A program made the position numbers and the translations under genes. Positions 1-11,614 of a stretch of DNA of 64,000 bases are shown one piece after another. The notes beneath the pieces are model-generated. The model saw nothing but the letters and a program-made list of their open reading frames with translations, had not been told where the DNA came from and made no database searches. Location of the stretch: NCBI GenBank assembly GCA_048013815.1, contig CM106586.1, positions 620,001 to 684,000 of the forward strand. The letters run 5' to 3'. This stretch comes from Setoptus koraiensis. Lineage: Eukaryota > Arthropoda. Numbering within the stretch: the stretch's first letter is position 1; every line of letters begins with the position of its first letter.

Positions 1-1865
1 TGTGAATATCGTGATATTTGAACATGTTCCCACCTATCCGTTTTGATGATACTGCGTGTGTGTGTTGTGCATGTTGCTCGCTACATTCTGTGCAAGTATG
101 ATCAGAAATCAATTGGTCGTTTTCGAGACATAGAGAAATTTCGGATGACGGATGTCATGTATAGTCATCGATTTCTGAACATGTTCCCACCTATCCGTTT
201 TGATGATACTGCGTGTGTGTGTTGTGCATGTTGCTCGCAACATCATGTGCAAGTATGATCAGAAATCAATTGGTCGTTTTCGAGACAGAAAGAAATTTTG
301 GCTGACGGATGTCATGTGAATATCGTGATATTTGAACATGTTCCCACCTATCCGTTTTGATTATACTGCGTGAATGTGTTGTGCATGTTGCTCGCTACAT
401 TCTGTGCATGTATGATCAGAAATCAATTGGTCGTTTTCGAGACATAGAGAAATTTCGGATGACAGATGTCATGTATAGTCATCGATTTCTGAACATGTTC
501 CCACCTATCCGTTTTGATTATACTGCGTGTGTGTGTTGTGCATGTTGCTCGCAACATTTTGTGCAAGTATGATCAGGAATCAATTTGTCGTTTTCGAGAC
601 AGAAAGAAATTTTGGCTGACGGATGTCATGTGAATATCGTGATATTTGAACATGTTCCCACCTATCCGTTTTGATTATACTGCGTGTGTGTGTTGTGCAT
701 GTTGCTCGCAACATTATGTGCAAGTATGATCAGGGATCAACTGGTCGTTTTCGAGACAGAAAGAAATTTTGGCTGACGGATGTCATGTGAATATCGTGAT
801 ATTTGAACATGTTCCCACCTATCCGTTTTGATTATACTGCGTGAATGTGTTGTGCATGTTGCTCGCAACATTTTGTGCAAGTATGATCAGGAATCAATTT
901 GTCGTTTTCGAGACAGAAAGAAATTTTGGCTGACGGATGTCATGTGAATATCGTGATTTCTGAACATGTTCCCACCTATCCGTTTTGATTATACTGCGTG
1001 AATGTGTTGTGCATGTTGCTCGCTACATTCTGTGCAAGTATGATCAGAAATCAATTGGTCGTTTTCGAGACATAAAGAAATTTCGGCTGACGGATGTCAT
1101 GTGAATATCGTGATTTCTGAACATGTTCCCACCTATCCGTTTTGATTATACTGCGTGTGTGTGTTGTGCATGTTGCTCGCAACATTTTGTGCAAGTATGA
1201 TCAGGAATCAATTTGTCGTTTTCGAGACAGAAAGAAATTTTGGCTGACGGATGTCATGTGAATATCGTGATTTCTGAACATGTTCCCACCTATCCGTTTT
1301 GATGATACTGCGTGTGTGTGTTGTGCATGTTGCTCGCAACATCATGTGCAAGTATGATCAGAAATCAATTGGTCGTTTTCGAGACAGAAAGAAATTTTGG
1401 CTGACGGATGTCATGTGAATATCGTGATATTTGAACATGTTCCCACCTATCCGTTTTGATTATACTGCGTGAATGTGTTGTGCATGTTGCTCGCTACATT
1501 CTGTGCATGTATGATCAGAAATCAATTGGTCGTTTTCGAGACATAGAGAAATTTCGGATGACAGATGTCATGTATAGTCATCGATTTCTGAACATGTTCC
1601 CACCTATCCGTTTTGATGATACTGCGTGTGTGTGTTGTGCATGTTGCTCGCAACATTTTGTGCAAGTATGATCAGGGATCAACTGGTCGTTTTCGAGACA
1701 GAAAGAAATTTTGGCTGACGGATGTCATGTGAATATCGTGATTTCTGAACATGTTCCCACCTATCCGTTTTGATGATACTGCGTATGTGTGTTGTGCATG
1801 TAGCTCGCAACATTATGTGCAAGTATGATCAGGAATCAATTTGTCGTTTTCGAGACAGAAAGAAA
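1..1865. repeat. 157-bp satellite array, family A
   Basis: Tandem array of about 12 monomers; the palindrome GAACATGTTC recurs 157 bases apart at about 20 and 177. Monomers differ mainly in a TGTGTGTG versus TGAATG stretch and in the ends of short blocks, and some variants recur every 314 bases. The short open frames in the array repeat with the monomer and are not genes. The array runs off the left edge, so its true length is unknown, and it ends abruptly at about 1865. Confidence 0.95.
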
Positions 1866-1909
1866 CCCATACCGGAAGTTTCATCAAGATCTGGTTGGTG
1901 ACCTAATCG

Positions 1910-2671
1910 CTAGAACAACCAATTTGGCAATTTCCTTGATCCACTCTCGAGACGTCCCAATGTCTGCGGCATTGAAAGTTTGACCTCCTTCCCGCAATGC
2001 TTAGCGACTTTATGAATCTCCTTTAATGTGTAGCTCAAGGATCTGGGGACGTTGTTGGTAAGTTTAAATAATCTAAGAAACTCATCAAGCGCACAAAGTG
2101 AAGCATAGGCGCACGTATCATTTCTCGATTGCGTTTGATTAATGACTTGAGCTTGAGTGACTCTCACAGATTCAAGAATATCATCCACTAAATGCTGAGT
2201 TATAGCGTCAGAGTTGAGAAAATTCACTGAATCAGTTATGTAAGTTCAATCTTGATTTTCATAATTCATGATAATAATCACCAAGAAGGAATGTGTGGCT
2301 TCGAACAAGAAACCGACATCGAAACCGTCTTTGAGAGAATCTTCAGTGGATGTGTGAATGTCTATAAGATGAATTTGATCCGAAAATTCTCTCTTTTCAA
2401 AATCAGTAATGTTTTCCAAACTCAACCATAAACTGACGTTGTGTTCGACTGGTGCGACATGATCTGAAATTCTTCTTCTACCTGCAAGAAAATCGGCAGT
2501 TGTTACCGGTGACTCACCGTATCTTGGGTTGTTCTTATGAAATTCAAGAACCAATTTCGCGCAACCTGGCATCAGATTCTCTATCGATTCCCAGGTTTTC
2601 TCGCCGCCATCCCATAAAATGTTATATAGTGTGAATCGAAATCTTGATTCCGTTACCCTTTCTGCGTCCAT
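1910..2671 (-). pseudogene. Decayed gene with chromodomain-like N-terminus, family unknown
   Basis: Minus-strand coding remnant of about 250 residues whose reading is not continuous. The first part has a chromodomain-like pattern: an aromatic strand, W20, then T26-W27-E28, N32-L33 and C37 followed by an amphipathic helix, spaced like the TWExxxNL...C..L..F signature. The later part (around 2110) contains an R-N-D-T-C-A-Y-A stretch that resembles the active-site cysteine helix of papain-fold peptidases, but no matching His or Asn can be placed. Chromodomain proteins bind methylated histones and are common in mobile elements; whether this was a host or element gene cannot be told. It sits between a satellite array and an interspersed repeat. 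Confidence 0.35.
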
Positions 2672-2714
2672 TACGTTTATAACTTTTTCGACTTTCGTTT
2701 ATCCTAGCCTCGTC

Positions 2715-2813
2715 GCTCACTCGGACCACTCAAAATGTTGTCGGAGGGCCCTACGGGCCCTATGTGTGAAGTTTCATCGAAATCTGACTGGGTCACTATT
2801 CTCTACAACACCC
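2715..2813 (-). repeat. Interspersed repeat copy, inverted
   Basis: Contains, reversed, the module read at 30434-30551: a GACCCAGTCAGATTTCGATG block, a GGGCCC-rich palindromic block, and TTTTGAGTGGTCCG. Another copy in direct orientation lies at about 2858-2960, so the two face each other. No coding content is seen. Confidence 0.7.
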
Positions 2814-3594
2814 GATATATCGGGTATTGTATCTAAGAGCGCCACACTTTTAAATCAATGAAACTCCACACATGGGGCCCGCAGTGCCCCATTAATACGT
2901 TTTGAGTGGTCCGGAAGTGCGGAAACTTCCGGTTCCGGTTTTACACAAACTTCGAGATACGAACTTGAAACTTCATATACTGTAGGATACAAATGTTACA
3001 AATTCAATGTCATCAAATTCAGGTTCGTACGACTTCCGGTTCTCGAAATATCTTCAAAAAGCGGTCTTTCTTCCGCGCAATCGATGGGATGCTGTGAAAT
3101 CTTGGGCTCCACAGTTCGCAGTCTGATCATCTCTTTGCTGGTGTATGGATTGCAGTCACGTGAGCGGAGGGCTGAGCGCGCAGCCCGATACCCGAAACGC
3201 TCATCAACCGTACCCGAAGGGTTCCCGTCGCACGGAATCGTCGCGGGAGCGACGACGGAGATGTGACGGCCTCCAGAATACGAGGCCGCAGGCCGAGTCT
3301 TCAGACCAATCACAAGCCGATCGAAGCTAAGGCCTATTTCTGCCATTCCTTGCTCTATTGGATGCGACTTCATCGAGGAACCGAAAAAAACCCCGAAAAA
3401 ATACCCGCAAATCCCCAAGCGGCTGTCGGGTACCGTTGAACGCCCACTGAGCGGTACCTCGGTTATCTCGATAACGAAGAATTTCCGCACTTCCGGAATA
3501 CCCATTCCGGTATCGGGGTACAGTACCCTACCCAAAAATACCCAAAATACCCCGAAAAAAGTGTGGCGCTGTTAGATACAATAACCGATATATC
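2814..3594. mobile_element. Short non-autonomous element with 37-bp terminal inverted repeats
   Basis: The left end (2814-2850) and the right end (3558-3594, reversed) match over about 37 bases with two differences. Both begin GATATATCGG and end with AGCGCCACACTTTT. The 781-bp interior is GC-richer, contains a copy of the TGAGTGGTCCGGAAGTGCGG repeat module and a CCCGATACCCGAAACG region, and has no recognisable gene. No clear target-site duplication is visible. It looks like a MITE-type DNA transposon derivative; its autonomous partner is not in the window. Confidence 0.6.
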
Positions 3595-3847
3595 TTCTCC
3601 CCATCGCTCCTTATATGCGTATCGATATTCAGATATCTAGAGAGCCTTGGTATATATGACCCATTTTCTTCGTTAATTTTGAATTTTTCGGATAACATCT
3701 CTCTGAGAACTTTGATAAGTTTATCAAAATCATGATCTCTCAAACATTTCTCGGGATAATGCGGCTGGAAATATCCCTTCCGCTTGAATAGACCAGTCTG
3801 TACGAATACAAGTGGTTCGTTGTGTAGTGCGTATGTGCCTTTTTGCT
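3595..3847. other. No recognisable gene
   Basis: About 250 bases between two repeats. A short open minus-strand stretch (about 48 residues, DFDKLIKVLREMLSEKF near its start) is seen but resembles nothing recognised and could be a gene fragment. Confidence 0.4.
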
Positions 3848-4898
3848 AGCGCTTAATTCTAATTAAGCGCTAATGATGTAGTGATGATGGATCCTAAATG
3901 GAGGAGGCAATCCACACACAAGCCTACAATTTTGAGTCACGCCCCCTTTTTAGCACACAGTAAGCTTCAGCTTGGAAGAGACTTAAGTCGCTACGCTCTC
4001 TAGCACACAGTAAGCTACATACTAGTTTGAGACTTAAGTCACTCCGCCTACCTGATACACAATAAGCTACACACTAGGTTAATTTGAGTATTCCACCTCC
4101 CTAGCACACAAAGGACTACGGATTTGATAAGCTACACACAAGCTTAAGTTGAATCGATTTATTAGCACACAACTAGCTACAGATTCGATCGAGAATTAAG
4201 TCACATCTAACTATAAAAATTTAAGACTTTAAGTAAATCCAACTCTATCAATCGATGAGCTGTACGAAGTGGTTGAGCAATCATTAAACACCAGATCTCG
4301 AGTCAGTTAACATAGAATAATACAAGAATGTCTACTAAAATGATGATCAAAAGCCTTAGATATGAGACTAAAAATGCAAAGGTCATAGGTAGAGTTCTTA
4401 GAAAATATCCTTTAAAAGAGCTCACGAATGGAAATTCTTTGTTATCATTCAGAATTCAAGATAAATCCGCCGCGACTGGGTTGTTTTGATAAGATTATTA
4501 GTGAAACTTACTTTGCAGATTGAACATTCAGTCTCCATGTTTAGATGTGAATAAATTTCAAAATCAGAGTATAACAATTACCAAATGACTATTACCAATT
4601 GGATTTGTCCAGACTGTGAGTTGATAATTTGCAGATATCAAATTTCAAATCTCAATAGAGCTAACATGTGTAATGTTTAGATACTTTGACACGAGAATTG
4701 AGAGACTCAAATCTCCATAGGGTTAACTCTGAATCAAGCTGTAGCTTACCGTGTATTAGTGAATGGAGCGACTCAAGTCTCAATCAAGCTGTAGCTTTCT
4801 ATGTGCTAAGGAGGGGGCGTGACTCAAAGTTGTAGGCTTGTGTGTAGATTTCTCCTCCATTACATCAATAGCGCTTAATTAAAATAAAATTAAGCGCT
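3848..4898. mobile_element. Palindrome-capped foldback-like element (copy 1)
   Basis: Left end 3848-3871 is a palindrome with arms AGCGCTTAATT and AATTAAGCGCT around 2 bases. Right end 4870-4898 has the same arms around a 7-base loop. Inside the caps the ends continue as inverted repeats (GGAGGAGGCAATCCACACAC at the left; the reverse form TGTGTGTAGATTTCTCCTCC at the right), followed by repeated TAGCACACAGTAAGCT motifs. The interior is AT-rich and has no open frame of note. The same cap occurs at 7926, 8010, 11086, 17312-17336 and 32794-32818. I do not recognise the superfamily. Confidence 0.7.
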
Positions 4899-5490
4899 AA
4901 AAATTTGTTGCCGATAGGCCTCCCAGAGCTCAATCAATGATAGATGTTCCAGGGTCTTCAAAAGAGGCTCCGGCTCACAAGTCAGGGTAGATGGCAATCA
5001 AGGGATCTGACAATTCGACAGGCCGGCCTGCACATCGTGGCACCTCCTGAGGGGCGCAGTCCTGAAGTGCGTGCTCAGAATCCTGTCGATGATTCAGCGC
5101 GTCTATGGTCGACCAACGATCCGCAGACGCAGTTTCACTCCCCGCCGCATCCATTGGTCACGCCTCCTAAGTCAAATTACTTTTATTCTGCTCCTGTGGC
5201 CGCTAGGAAGAATCTACCCTCTGTAAATGACCGTCAGTACTACCCCGGATGTGAGTGCGGGATGGTACGGCCGCCCGTACCTCTAATATGCCCAGAAATA
5301 CCCTAAAATACCCTCAAGGCGGCACCTCGGGTATCTCGGGAACGAAGAATTTCCGCACTTCCGGAATGCTTTTTACGATCCCAGGGTATTATACCATAAC
5401 CGAAAATACCAAAAATACCCAAATTGGGCGTGGTCACTATTCGATGGAATAACCAGATGTTTCATTTGCCGTTAAGTTCTCACATCATGG
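4899..5490. other. Non-coding spacer with shared repeat module
   Basis: No supportable gene. The segment at about 5300-5460 (GGTATCTCGG, GAAGAATTTCCGCACTTCCG, strings of AAATACCC) also occurs at about 3440-3570 inside the short TIR element, so it is another copy of part of that repeat. Confidence 0.5.
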
Positions 5491-7925
5491 GTGACCAATG
5501 GGATGCCAGACGGAGCAACTTTAGAGAATCAACCCGAGATTATGAAGAATATATATTCCTTCTCATCTAAAGCCTTCTATTCTAAACGACTGTCCGATGC
5601 TCAAAAGAGGTATACAACATCAGAACAAGAGGCTCTCGCCATAGTCAAGGTCATCAACCACTGGCACTACTACTTGGATAGACATCCCTTTAATATTCGG
5701 ACCGACCACAAACCACTAACATGGCTGCAATCGATCACCAACAAGAACAGGCGTCTATTCAACTGGTCGATCAAGTTATCAGTCCATGATTATAAGGTCG
5801 AATACCTGGCAGGCGAGACCAACATTGAGGCTGACGCATTATCCAGAGCACCAGTCTGTAATCTTGTCACTCTACAAGAAGTCAGAAACGCCCTCAATCG
5901 GTCTGATGAACCGATTCCGGCTCAATCTTTTGAAGAGGATGGAATCATCTATATTAACATAGAAGGAAAACGAAAACTTTTCGTTCCAGAATCCATAAGA
6001 AGAACACTTGTAGCAGAGACTCATAAGCGTTTCGGACATCTGGGAATACGCTCAACCAGTAATATCATCCAACTTAAGTATTACTGGCCAAACATCAACT
6101 CCGACATCAAGCATTTTCTCAACAATTGCGATACTTGCGCAAGATGCAAGAATTACTCTAGGATTAAGAAAGGAGAGCTCCGACAAATACCCGGCATAGC
6201 TCAACCATTGGAGATGTTATCTATGGATACAGTGAGCGGATTCAGAGACTACGGATCACTTAAGACCAACATGACCGTAGTGGTCGATCACGCAACAAGA
6301 TATGCTTGGACATTTGCCTCAAGAAGCATTAAAGATGATCAAGCAATCAACTGTATTCGACAGATAACCCAAGCGGTTGGACCAATCAAAGCCATACTTA
6401 CCGATAGATATCCAGCATACTTCAGCAGAAGATTCAATAGATTCCTCACCAATAAGAACATTGAACACAAGTTCACAACTCCGTATCATCCACAAGCCAA
6501 CGGGATTTGCGAGAGAATCAATCGGACAATCACCAATAAACTGCGATGCCTTAAAACCGACGATCCCAGATCATCATGGGTCAAGCTCCTCAAAATAACT
6601 ACTAAACAATACAACAACACTGTACATGCCGCAACAGGATTTCCACCCAGTTATCCAATGTTTGGAAGATCCACAGACATTATATAAACAATAACCACAA
6701 TTTCCCCCCACTAGAGCAAGCCAGAAGAGAGGCTTTGGAGAATGTACAGAAGTTGCACAATACTAACAAAAACCGACATGACCGGACCGAGGTACCGGTA
6801 GACATCAATGTAGGCGATTGGGTCTATACCAGAAGACCACAACAACTTAACAAAGAGAAGTTGGATAATCCCTACGAAGGGCCATGGTAAGTAGTGAGTA
6901 GAGTCTCATCAACAGTGTTCGAAGTTGCTAAAGGAGACCAGCAGAACAACAAGCCAACAACTTACTTCCATAGCACAATGCTGAAGAAGGCAACAGTCGA
7001 TATGTAAAGTATGAAAGCCTAACAGCGCTCTTGGTGGAAGAGCCAGTAATTGTACAGAACTTATAAACGAAACACGCACGAGGACTCCCCTAGTGATGAA
7101 AAGACGAAACATAGCTCAAACACATACTAAGAGTCTCGCTATATCGCGCGCGCATAGATAACTTATATCCAATTGATAAGTGATAATTACAGCTCATTAT
7201 CATTACAACACCAAGATGAATTTCAACAACAATATTATAGAAGAGCCATGGTGGCTTATTGACAATCGCCACAACAACAATGGCGAATATTCATCATTTA
7301 TTGGTATGTTGCCACAGGCCACCACAATGATGGGCGACGATTACATAGCCAACAGGAGGCCATTGGCCGAAGAATGGGGCCCGGTTGGACCATATCGGGG
7401 CACACCAGCATCGCCGGACAATCGGATCTAATCCGACCTGTCCACACCGACCCAGGAAGAGGCCTTGGCCATCTTAGCCTGGCTCGAGGAAGAGCCGCCG
7501 GCATGGCCGGAATACGCTCTGTCACCGGAGCCGGCTAGTGAAGCCGACGGGGCCCAAGAAGAGGCCGAAGAAGCCGAATTCGACTCCCCTCCCGAGTCGC
7601 CAACCATAGTTGTGGGATTTCCACCTCGGGAGGGGGAGGGATGTACAGGCACTGCCTGCAACAACAACAACAAGCAACAACAGCTTATCGATTATAACGA
7701 GGACTCTACAGAGTGGCCTTAAAGTCACTCTGTAGAGTCCCTCAAAGCACTATCACAGGCTCCACTACAGCCTTAACTCCTCTTATGAAGACCTGCAGTG
7801 GAGTCTGCGACCCCTCTTGGGTCTGCCTTTGGCAGTGCTGCACCGACCCCTATATATTGGGGCAGCACTGCCAGCTGAGCTCACTCTTGTATCTAAGTTC
7901 AGTCAATAAACATCTAAGTTTTATT
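5491..7925 (+). mobile_element. Fossil Ty3-type LTR retrotransposon, 3' part only
   Basis: 5'-truncated and broken element. The pol remnant at 5491-6687 shows the end of RNase H (RTDHKPLTWL, then the ADALSR motif), an integrase HHCC zinc-binding region (HKRFGHLG... CDTCARCK) and an integrase core ending in a YHPQANG-type motif. Integrase C-terminal-like sequence (GDWVYTRRP, GPW) follows to about 6890. A purine-only tract at 7628-7641 is directly followed by TG at 7642, marking a 3' LTR of about 285 bases with a TATA-like TATATATT (near 7854) and AATAAA (near 7906). No gag, protease, reverse transcriptase or 5' LTR is present in the window. The LTR abuts the palindrome-capped element at 7926. 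Confidence 0.85.
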
Positions 7926-8600
7926 AGCGCTTAATTTTAATTAAGTAGCTATTGATGTGGTTCTGGCAGATACGTTCATTCACGTGGGTAGAACAAATCA
8001 GTGCTTTTTAGCGCTTAATTTTAATTAAGTAGCTATTGGGGTGGTTCTGGCAGATACGTTCATTCACGTGGGTAGAACAAATCAGTGCTTTTTTTAACTA
8101 GAAAAAAATAGCACGGTGAAGGCTGAACTGTGAGAAATAAACTAGATAAATTTAGAACAGTCAAAGCTTACAATGTTGATTAGTTAAATTTAGCACATAG
8201 AATGCTATGCGCGTTCACTTACTAGACGCGATTAGCACGCTCAAAGCTGAGATGCTAACTAGATGAATTTAGCACAGCAGAAGGCTAGCTGTCTTCAATT
8301 CTGATCTAGTGCACTGGAAGCTAGAGGTGTTGAAACTAGCAGATTGTAGAACAGTAGAAGCTACTCAGAACAACTACTGCTTCTCAGCACTGTTGATGCT
8401 ATTGTAGATAAAACTAGACGAGAGTAGCACGCTCAATGCTGCGATGCTAACTAGATGAATCTAGCACAGAGGAAGCCAAGCGGCGTACAATTCGGACTTG
8501 GCGCACGGGAAGCTAGGAGCCTTGTAACTAGAAGATTACAGCACAGCAGAAACTACTCAGTATAACTAGTAAGTCGTTCTAGTATTTGTGATACGCTTAG
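7926..8600 (+). repeat. Left inverted arm of capped element 2
   Basis: Two 84-bp tandem copies (cap plus GGTTCTGGCAGATACGTTC) are followed by two copies of a unit of about 190 bases rich in TAGCACAG and CTAGATGAAT. The reverse complement is found at 16735-17336. Confidence 0.8.
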
Positions 8601-8939
8601 TAGTGCTGGGGGTGAGTAGCACAGTTACGGTTAAACTGGGTGACAGAAGTTGCAACTGAATATGAATGATTACCACACAAAGAAGGTTGCGTGTGATCTA
8701 AACATTAGATGAATATTATATCTGAGGGTGAGATGTTTACCAGATGAATTGAGCGTAGCAGGAGAATGGATGCAAACAATCGTTATTATAAACACAGGGA
8801 TATGATTTGTAGATAACTAGGATATTTAATAATTGGACATAGTGTAATAGAATGGACAGATCCGAACGAGGAAAATAAATTGATAATGACGACGATGGGT
8901 GGGAAAGACATAGCGGAGGAAGAAAAGAGAAACAGGAAC

Positions 8940-9500
8940 AATTTCGAATGGATGAGATGCTCTATGCAAATTTTCACGGAATTCTAGGGGTGAGAAAATA
9001 TTCAGAATTCACGATATTCACATAAACATGGGTGTCGGAAAATTTGTGATGCGGCGGAAACAAGGAAGTACGTTCTGATCTAACTTGCACAGATTGACAC
9101 TAGCATTGTATCAGTGCTCTGTGCGAATTTTCACGGAAGTCTTACGGTGAGAACATGTTCAGAAATTCAAGTATTCACATGGACTGAGACATCCGGATAT
9201 TTCCAATGCTACGAAAACAAGCAAGTGCACATCAATGTCACTTGCACAGATAACTATCAGCATTGTACTGGTGCTCTGTGCAAATTTTCACGAAAGTCTT
9301 AAGGTGAGAACATGTTCAGAAATTCAAGTATTCACATGGACTGGGACATCCGGATATTTCCAATGCTGCGAAAACAAGCAAGTGCACATCAATGTCACTC
9401 GCACGGATTGACACAAGCATTGTATTAGTTCACTGTGCACGATAATCTTACTGTTAGAGCATGTTCAGAAATCAAGCTCTCCGCAAGACGGTCAACAATG
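8940..9500 (-). repeat. 157-bp satellite array, family C
   Basis: About four monomers with the core at 8994, 9151, 9308 and about 9457 (intervals 157, 157, 149). Read on the minus strand, the core is TGAACATGTTCTCACCGTAA, matching the core of the family at 12115-16595. Outside the core the monomer sequence differs from families A and B. The first and last monomers are diverged at the palindrome. Confidence 0.85.
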
Positions 9501-9583
9501 ATTGCACACAGCTTCACACCTCTTCTGTCATCGTTATATGTTATCTCATACTCGCTTCTCTATTTCAACGGTACCATCTGAAA

Positions 9584-9618
9584 AATTAAGCGCTCGAGAT
9601 ACTGATCTAATCAGTATC
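9584..9618 (-). repeat. Capped end, variant type, with adjacent hairpin
   Basis: AATTAAGCGCT (9584-9594) is followed by a perfect 9-bp hairpin, GATACTGAT / ATCAGTATC around a 3-base loop (9598-9618). A reversed near-copy is at about 31534-31571. This looks like the end of a related element type with an extra hairpin. Confidence 0.55.
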
Positions 9619-9636
9619 ACTTGTTACATTACCGAA

Positions 9637-9819
9637 TTATCGAATGAGTGTCAATCAATGGTTTAAGGGTTATTTTCAGACATAGCTCGATCAGTTGCCG
9701 TTGGTGGTATGCGTTGATTCTTTTTAATATCTTTGATGTGATGAAATTGAGCCTCTCATAGAGTGATGCTTTGTCTATAAGATCTTGTAATAGATCACAG
9801 CACAATTTGTCACATTTTT
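9637..9819 (+). repeat. 183-bp duplicated segment, copy 1
   Basis: Nearly identical to 10903-11085 with one visible difference. It contains most of a minus-strand open frame (9629-9865, about 78 residues with a leucine-rich helical character) that I do not recognise. Sequence continues past the duplication here, whereas copy 2 is cut by a capped element. Confidence 0.85.
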
Positions 9820-10164
9820 CTTTGGTTAATGGCGCTGATTCATGATTATAATCAGTAAGATCCAAGTTCCAAAGATCAGAAGATGAAAATCAATCTATCA
9901 TTCTGATGTAGATCATTGTGTCACTAACATTTAGCTGGGATTCTTTTGAGATATTTTCGAGATAAATGCAGTTGTGATGCGAAATCTTCTCCATAGTAAA
10001 ACACCGTGCTGAAGTTTGTTGTTCATTCAATGCTATAATCACAAGTTTATGCAAGTCATGTTATCAGTATCGTTCCATTGATGTCGTAGTCCCGACTTAC
10101 GAGGCTTCACAAGCGCACGGAGTGTTCTCAAAGCATCGAGTCGATCGCATAGTAACAAATCATT

Positions 10165-10431
10165 TTGAATAATAGCTCGCCTTCCATTAGATCGAAAACA
10201 AGCATGAACTTTGACGCGGTATACGGAGCACTGAATAAGAATCGATCAGTTATCGACCCGCCGGGCACATATTTCTCTGTTGTTAGGCGCGTGTTATCGA
10301 CTGTGCTTATGCTTTGTCATAACAAAGATCGTGTTCTTAATACTTTCCTAATTGTTGAGCAACAGTTGCCCTCTTTCCGGAAAAGGTTAGACGATCCCGC
10401 CTTCTCTGAACACGCTAGTTTTAACGAGTGA
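10165..10431 (+). CDS. Hypothetical 88-residue open frame
   Basis: ATG-initiated frame with ordinary composition (SVIDPPGTYFSVVRRVLSTV in the middle) and no recognised domain. It could be a gene fragment inside the repeat-rich element. No splice signals or promoter were identified, so coding status is doubtful. Confidence 0.2.
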   Translation: MNNSSPSIRSKTSMNFDAVYGALNKNRSVIDPPGTYFSVVRRVLSTVLMLCHNKDRVLNTFLIVEQQLPSFRKRLDDPAFSEHASFNE

Positions 10432-10545
10432 GGTGTGTGTTCAAATGGTTGCATGAAACCAGTTTCACGAGACGACATTTGTATCATTGTTTTATTTATT
10501 ATATTCATCTAATTTTTCATTCTTATTGTATATTTATTTATTATC

Positions 10546-10846
10546 ATGATGTCCTCTGCCCCAGCTACAACGACAACCGCACCCTCAGGCGGACCCTCAG
10601 CCAGATCTACAGCTAGACCAGTCAGACACACAGCCGGACCAGTGCCCAGACCCACAGCGCCCGAAGCTGCCGGAAGCAGTAGGCGCCGCAGAGGCCGCCC
10701 CAGAGGCAGTGGCAGAGGTGGCAGCAGCAGCAGAGGCGTAGGCAGCGGCGGAGCCACACACACAGCAGCAACCACAACAACAACAAACCAAACCACAGCC
10801 ACACCAGCGAGCGCCGAGGGCGAAATAACAACACAGCAGACGGAAG
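10546..10846 (+). CDS. Possible low-complexity exon with AT-hook-like motif
   Basis: ATG-started frame of about 100 residues rich in Thr, Ala, Pro, Ser and Gly, with a basic patch SRRRRGRPRGSGRGG whose RGRPRG core resembles an AT-hook. It ends at a good splice donor (AAG followed by GTGAGTAT). The composition matches the CAA/CAG-rich right arm of the Helentron, so it may be repeat-derived rather than a gene. No partner exon was found. Confidence 0.25.
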
Positions 10847-10902
10847 GTGAGTATATCTCAATTTCATCTCGTATATTGACTATAAACAGATGAGTTATTT
10901 TT

Positions 10903-11085
10903 TTATCGAATGAGTGTCAATCAATGGTTTAAGGGTTATTTTCAGACATAGCTCGATCAGTTGCCGTTGGTGGTATGCGTTGCTTCTTTTTAATATCTTT
11001 GATGTGATGAAATTGAGCCTCTCATAGAGTGATGCTTTGTCTATAAGATCTTGTAATAGATCACAGCACAATTTGTCACATTTTT
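10903..11085 (+). repeat. 183-bp duplicated segment, copy 2
   Basis: Matches 9637-9819. It stops exactly at a run of T after which the capped element at 11086 begins, so this copy marks the outer boundary of that element. Confidence 0.85.
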
Positions 11086-11614
11086 AGCGCTTAATTTTAA
11101 TTAAGCGCTAATGATGTAGTGATGTTGGATCCTATAAATCACGCATGAATATCCACGCACGGTATGATGGTGGATACTAAATTCGTGCATTTCACAGTAT
11201 ATTCACCAGTTGTGCTATGGTGATTCACGCGCTGTGTGCTTGTGAATACTCCGACTTTGTATGCCAGTGAATATTCACGTACCGATTTATTCGTGGATAT
11301 TCACAGTTTTCGATCTTTAGAGTCACGCGCTGTGTGCTTGCAAACATTAGCACTAGTATAATCAGTGCTTAGTGAGTGTGTAGGTTGAAATGTGCTTCGG
11401 AGGTGGGAAGTACACTCAAGCTTGAGACTCGATAGTTCGTCCACCTCCCAAACACACATTTTTAGGAGGTGGATTGAATTTTGAGTCTCGGGCTCATGCA
11501 GAGGTTGATGTATAGTGAGGAGGTGGATCGATGCTATAACGAGATAGGTTAAGCTATTTCAAATAGCGTGGAGTGACAACTTAAGTCACTCCTCCTCCCT
11601 AGCACACAGTAACC
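11086..11614 (+). mobile_element. Palindrome-capped element (copy 3), left part
   Basis: Begins with the cap (arms AGCGCTTAATT / AATTAAGCGCT at 11086-11109) followed by GCTAATGATGTAGTGATG, as in copy 1. It then contains repeated GTGAATATTCAC-type palindromes and the TAGCACACAGTAA motif. It runs into the N gap and its other end is not seen. Its left boundary is fixed by comparison with the uninterrupted 183-bp duplicate. Confidence 0.65.

Noticed and set aside
43-1671. Repeated 71-residue open frames in satellite A
   Set aside because: They recur with the 157-bp period, drift with the monomer, and have no domain or start context; they are by-products of the repeat.
1-1865. CENP-B box in the satellites
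   Set aside because: TTCG occurs (TTTCGAGAC) but the required ANNCGGG part is missing in all monomers read.
3084-3330. Arg-rich open frames in the short TIR element
   Set aside because: GC-rich repeat sequence open in several frames, with no recognised domain.
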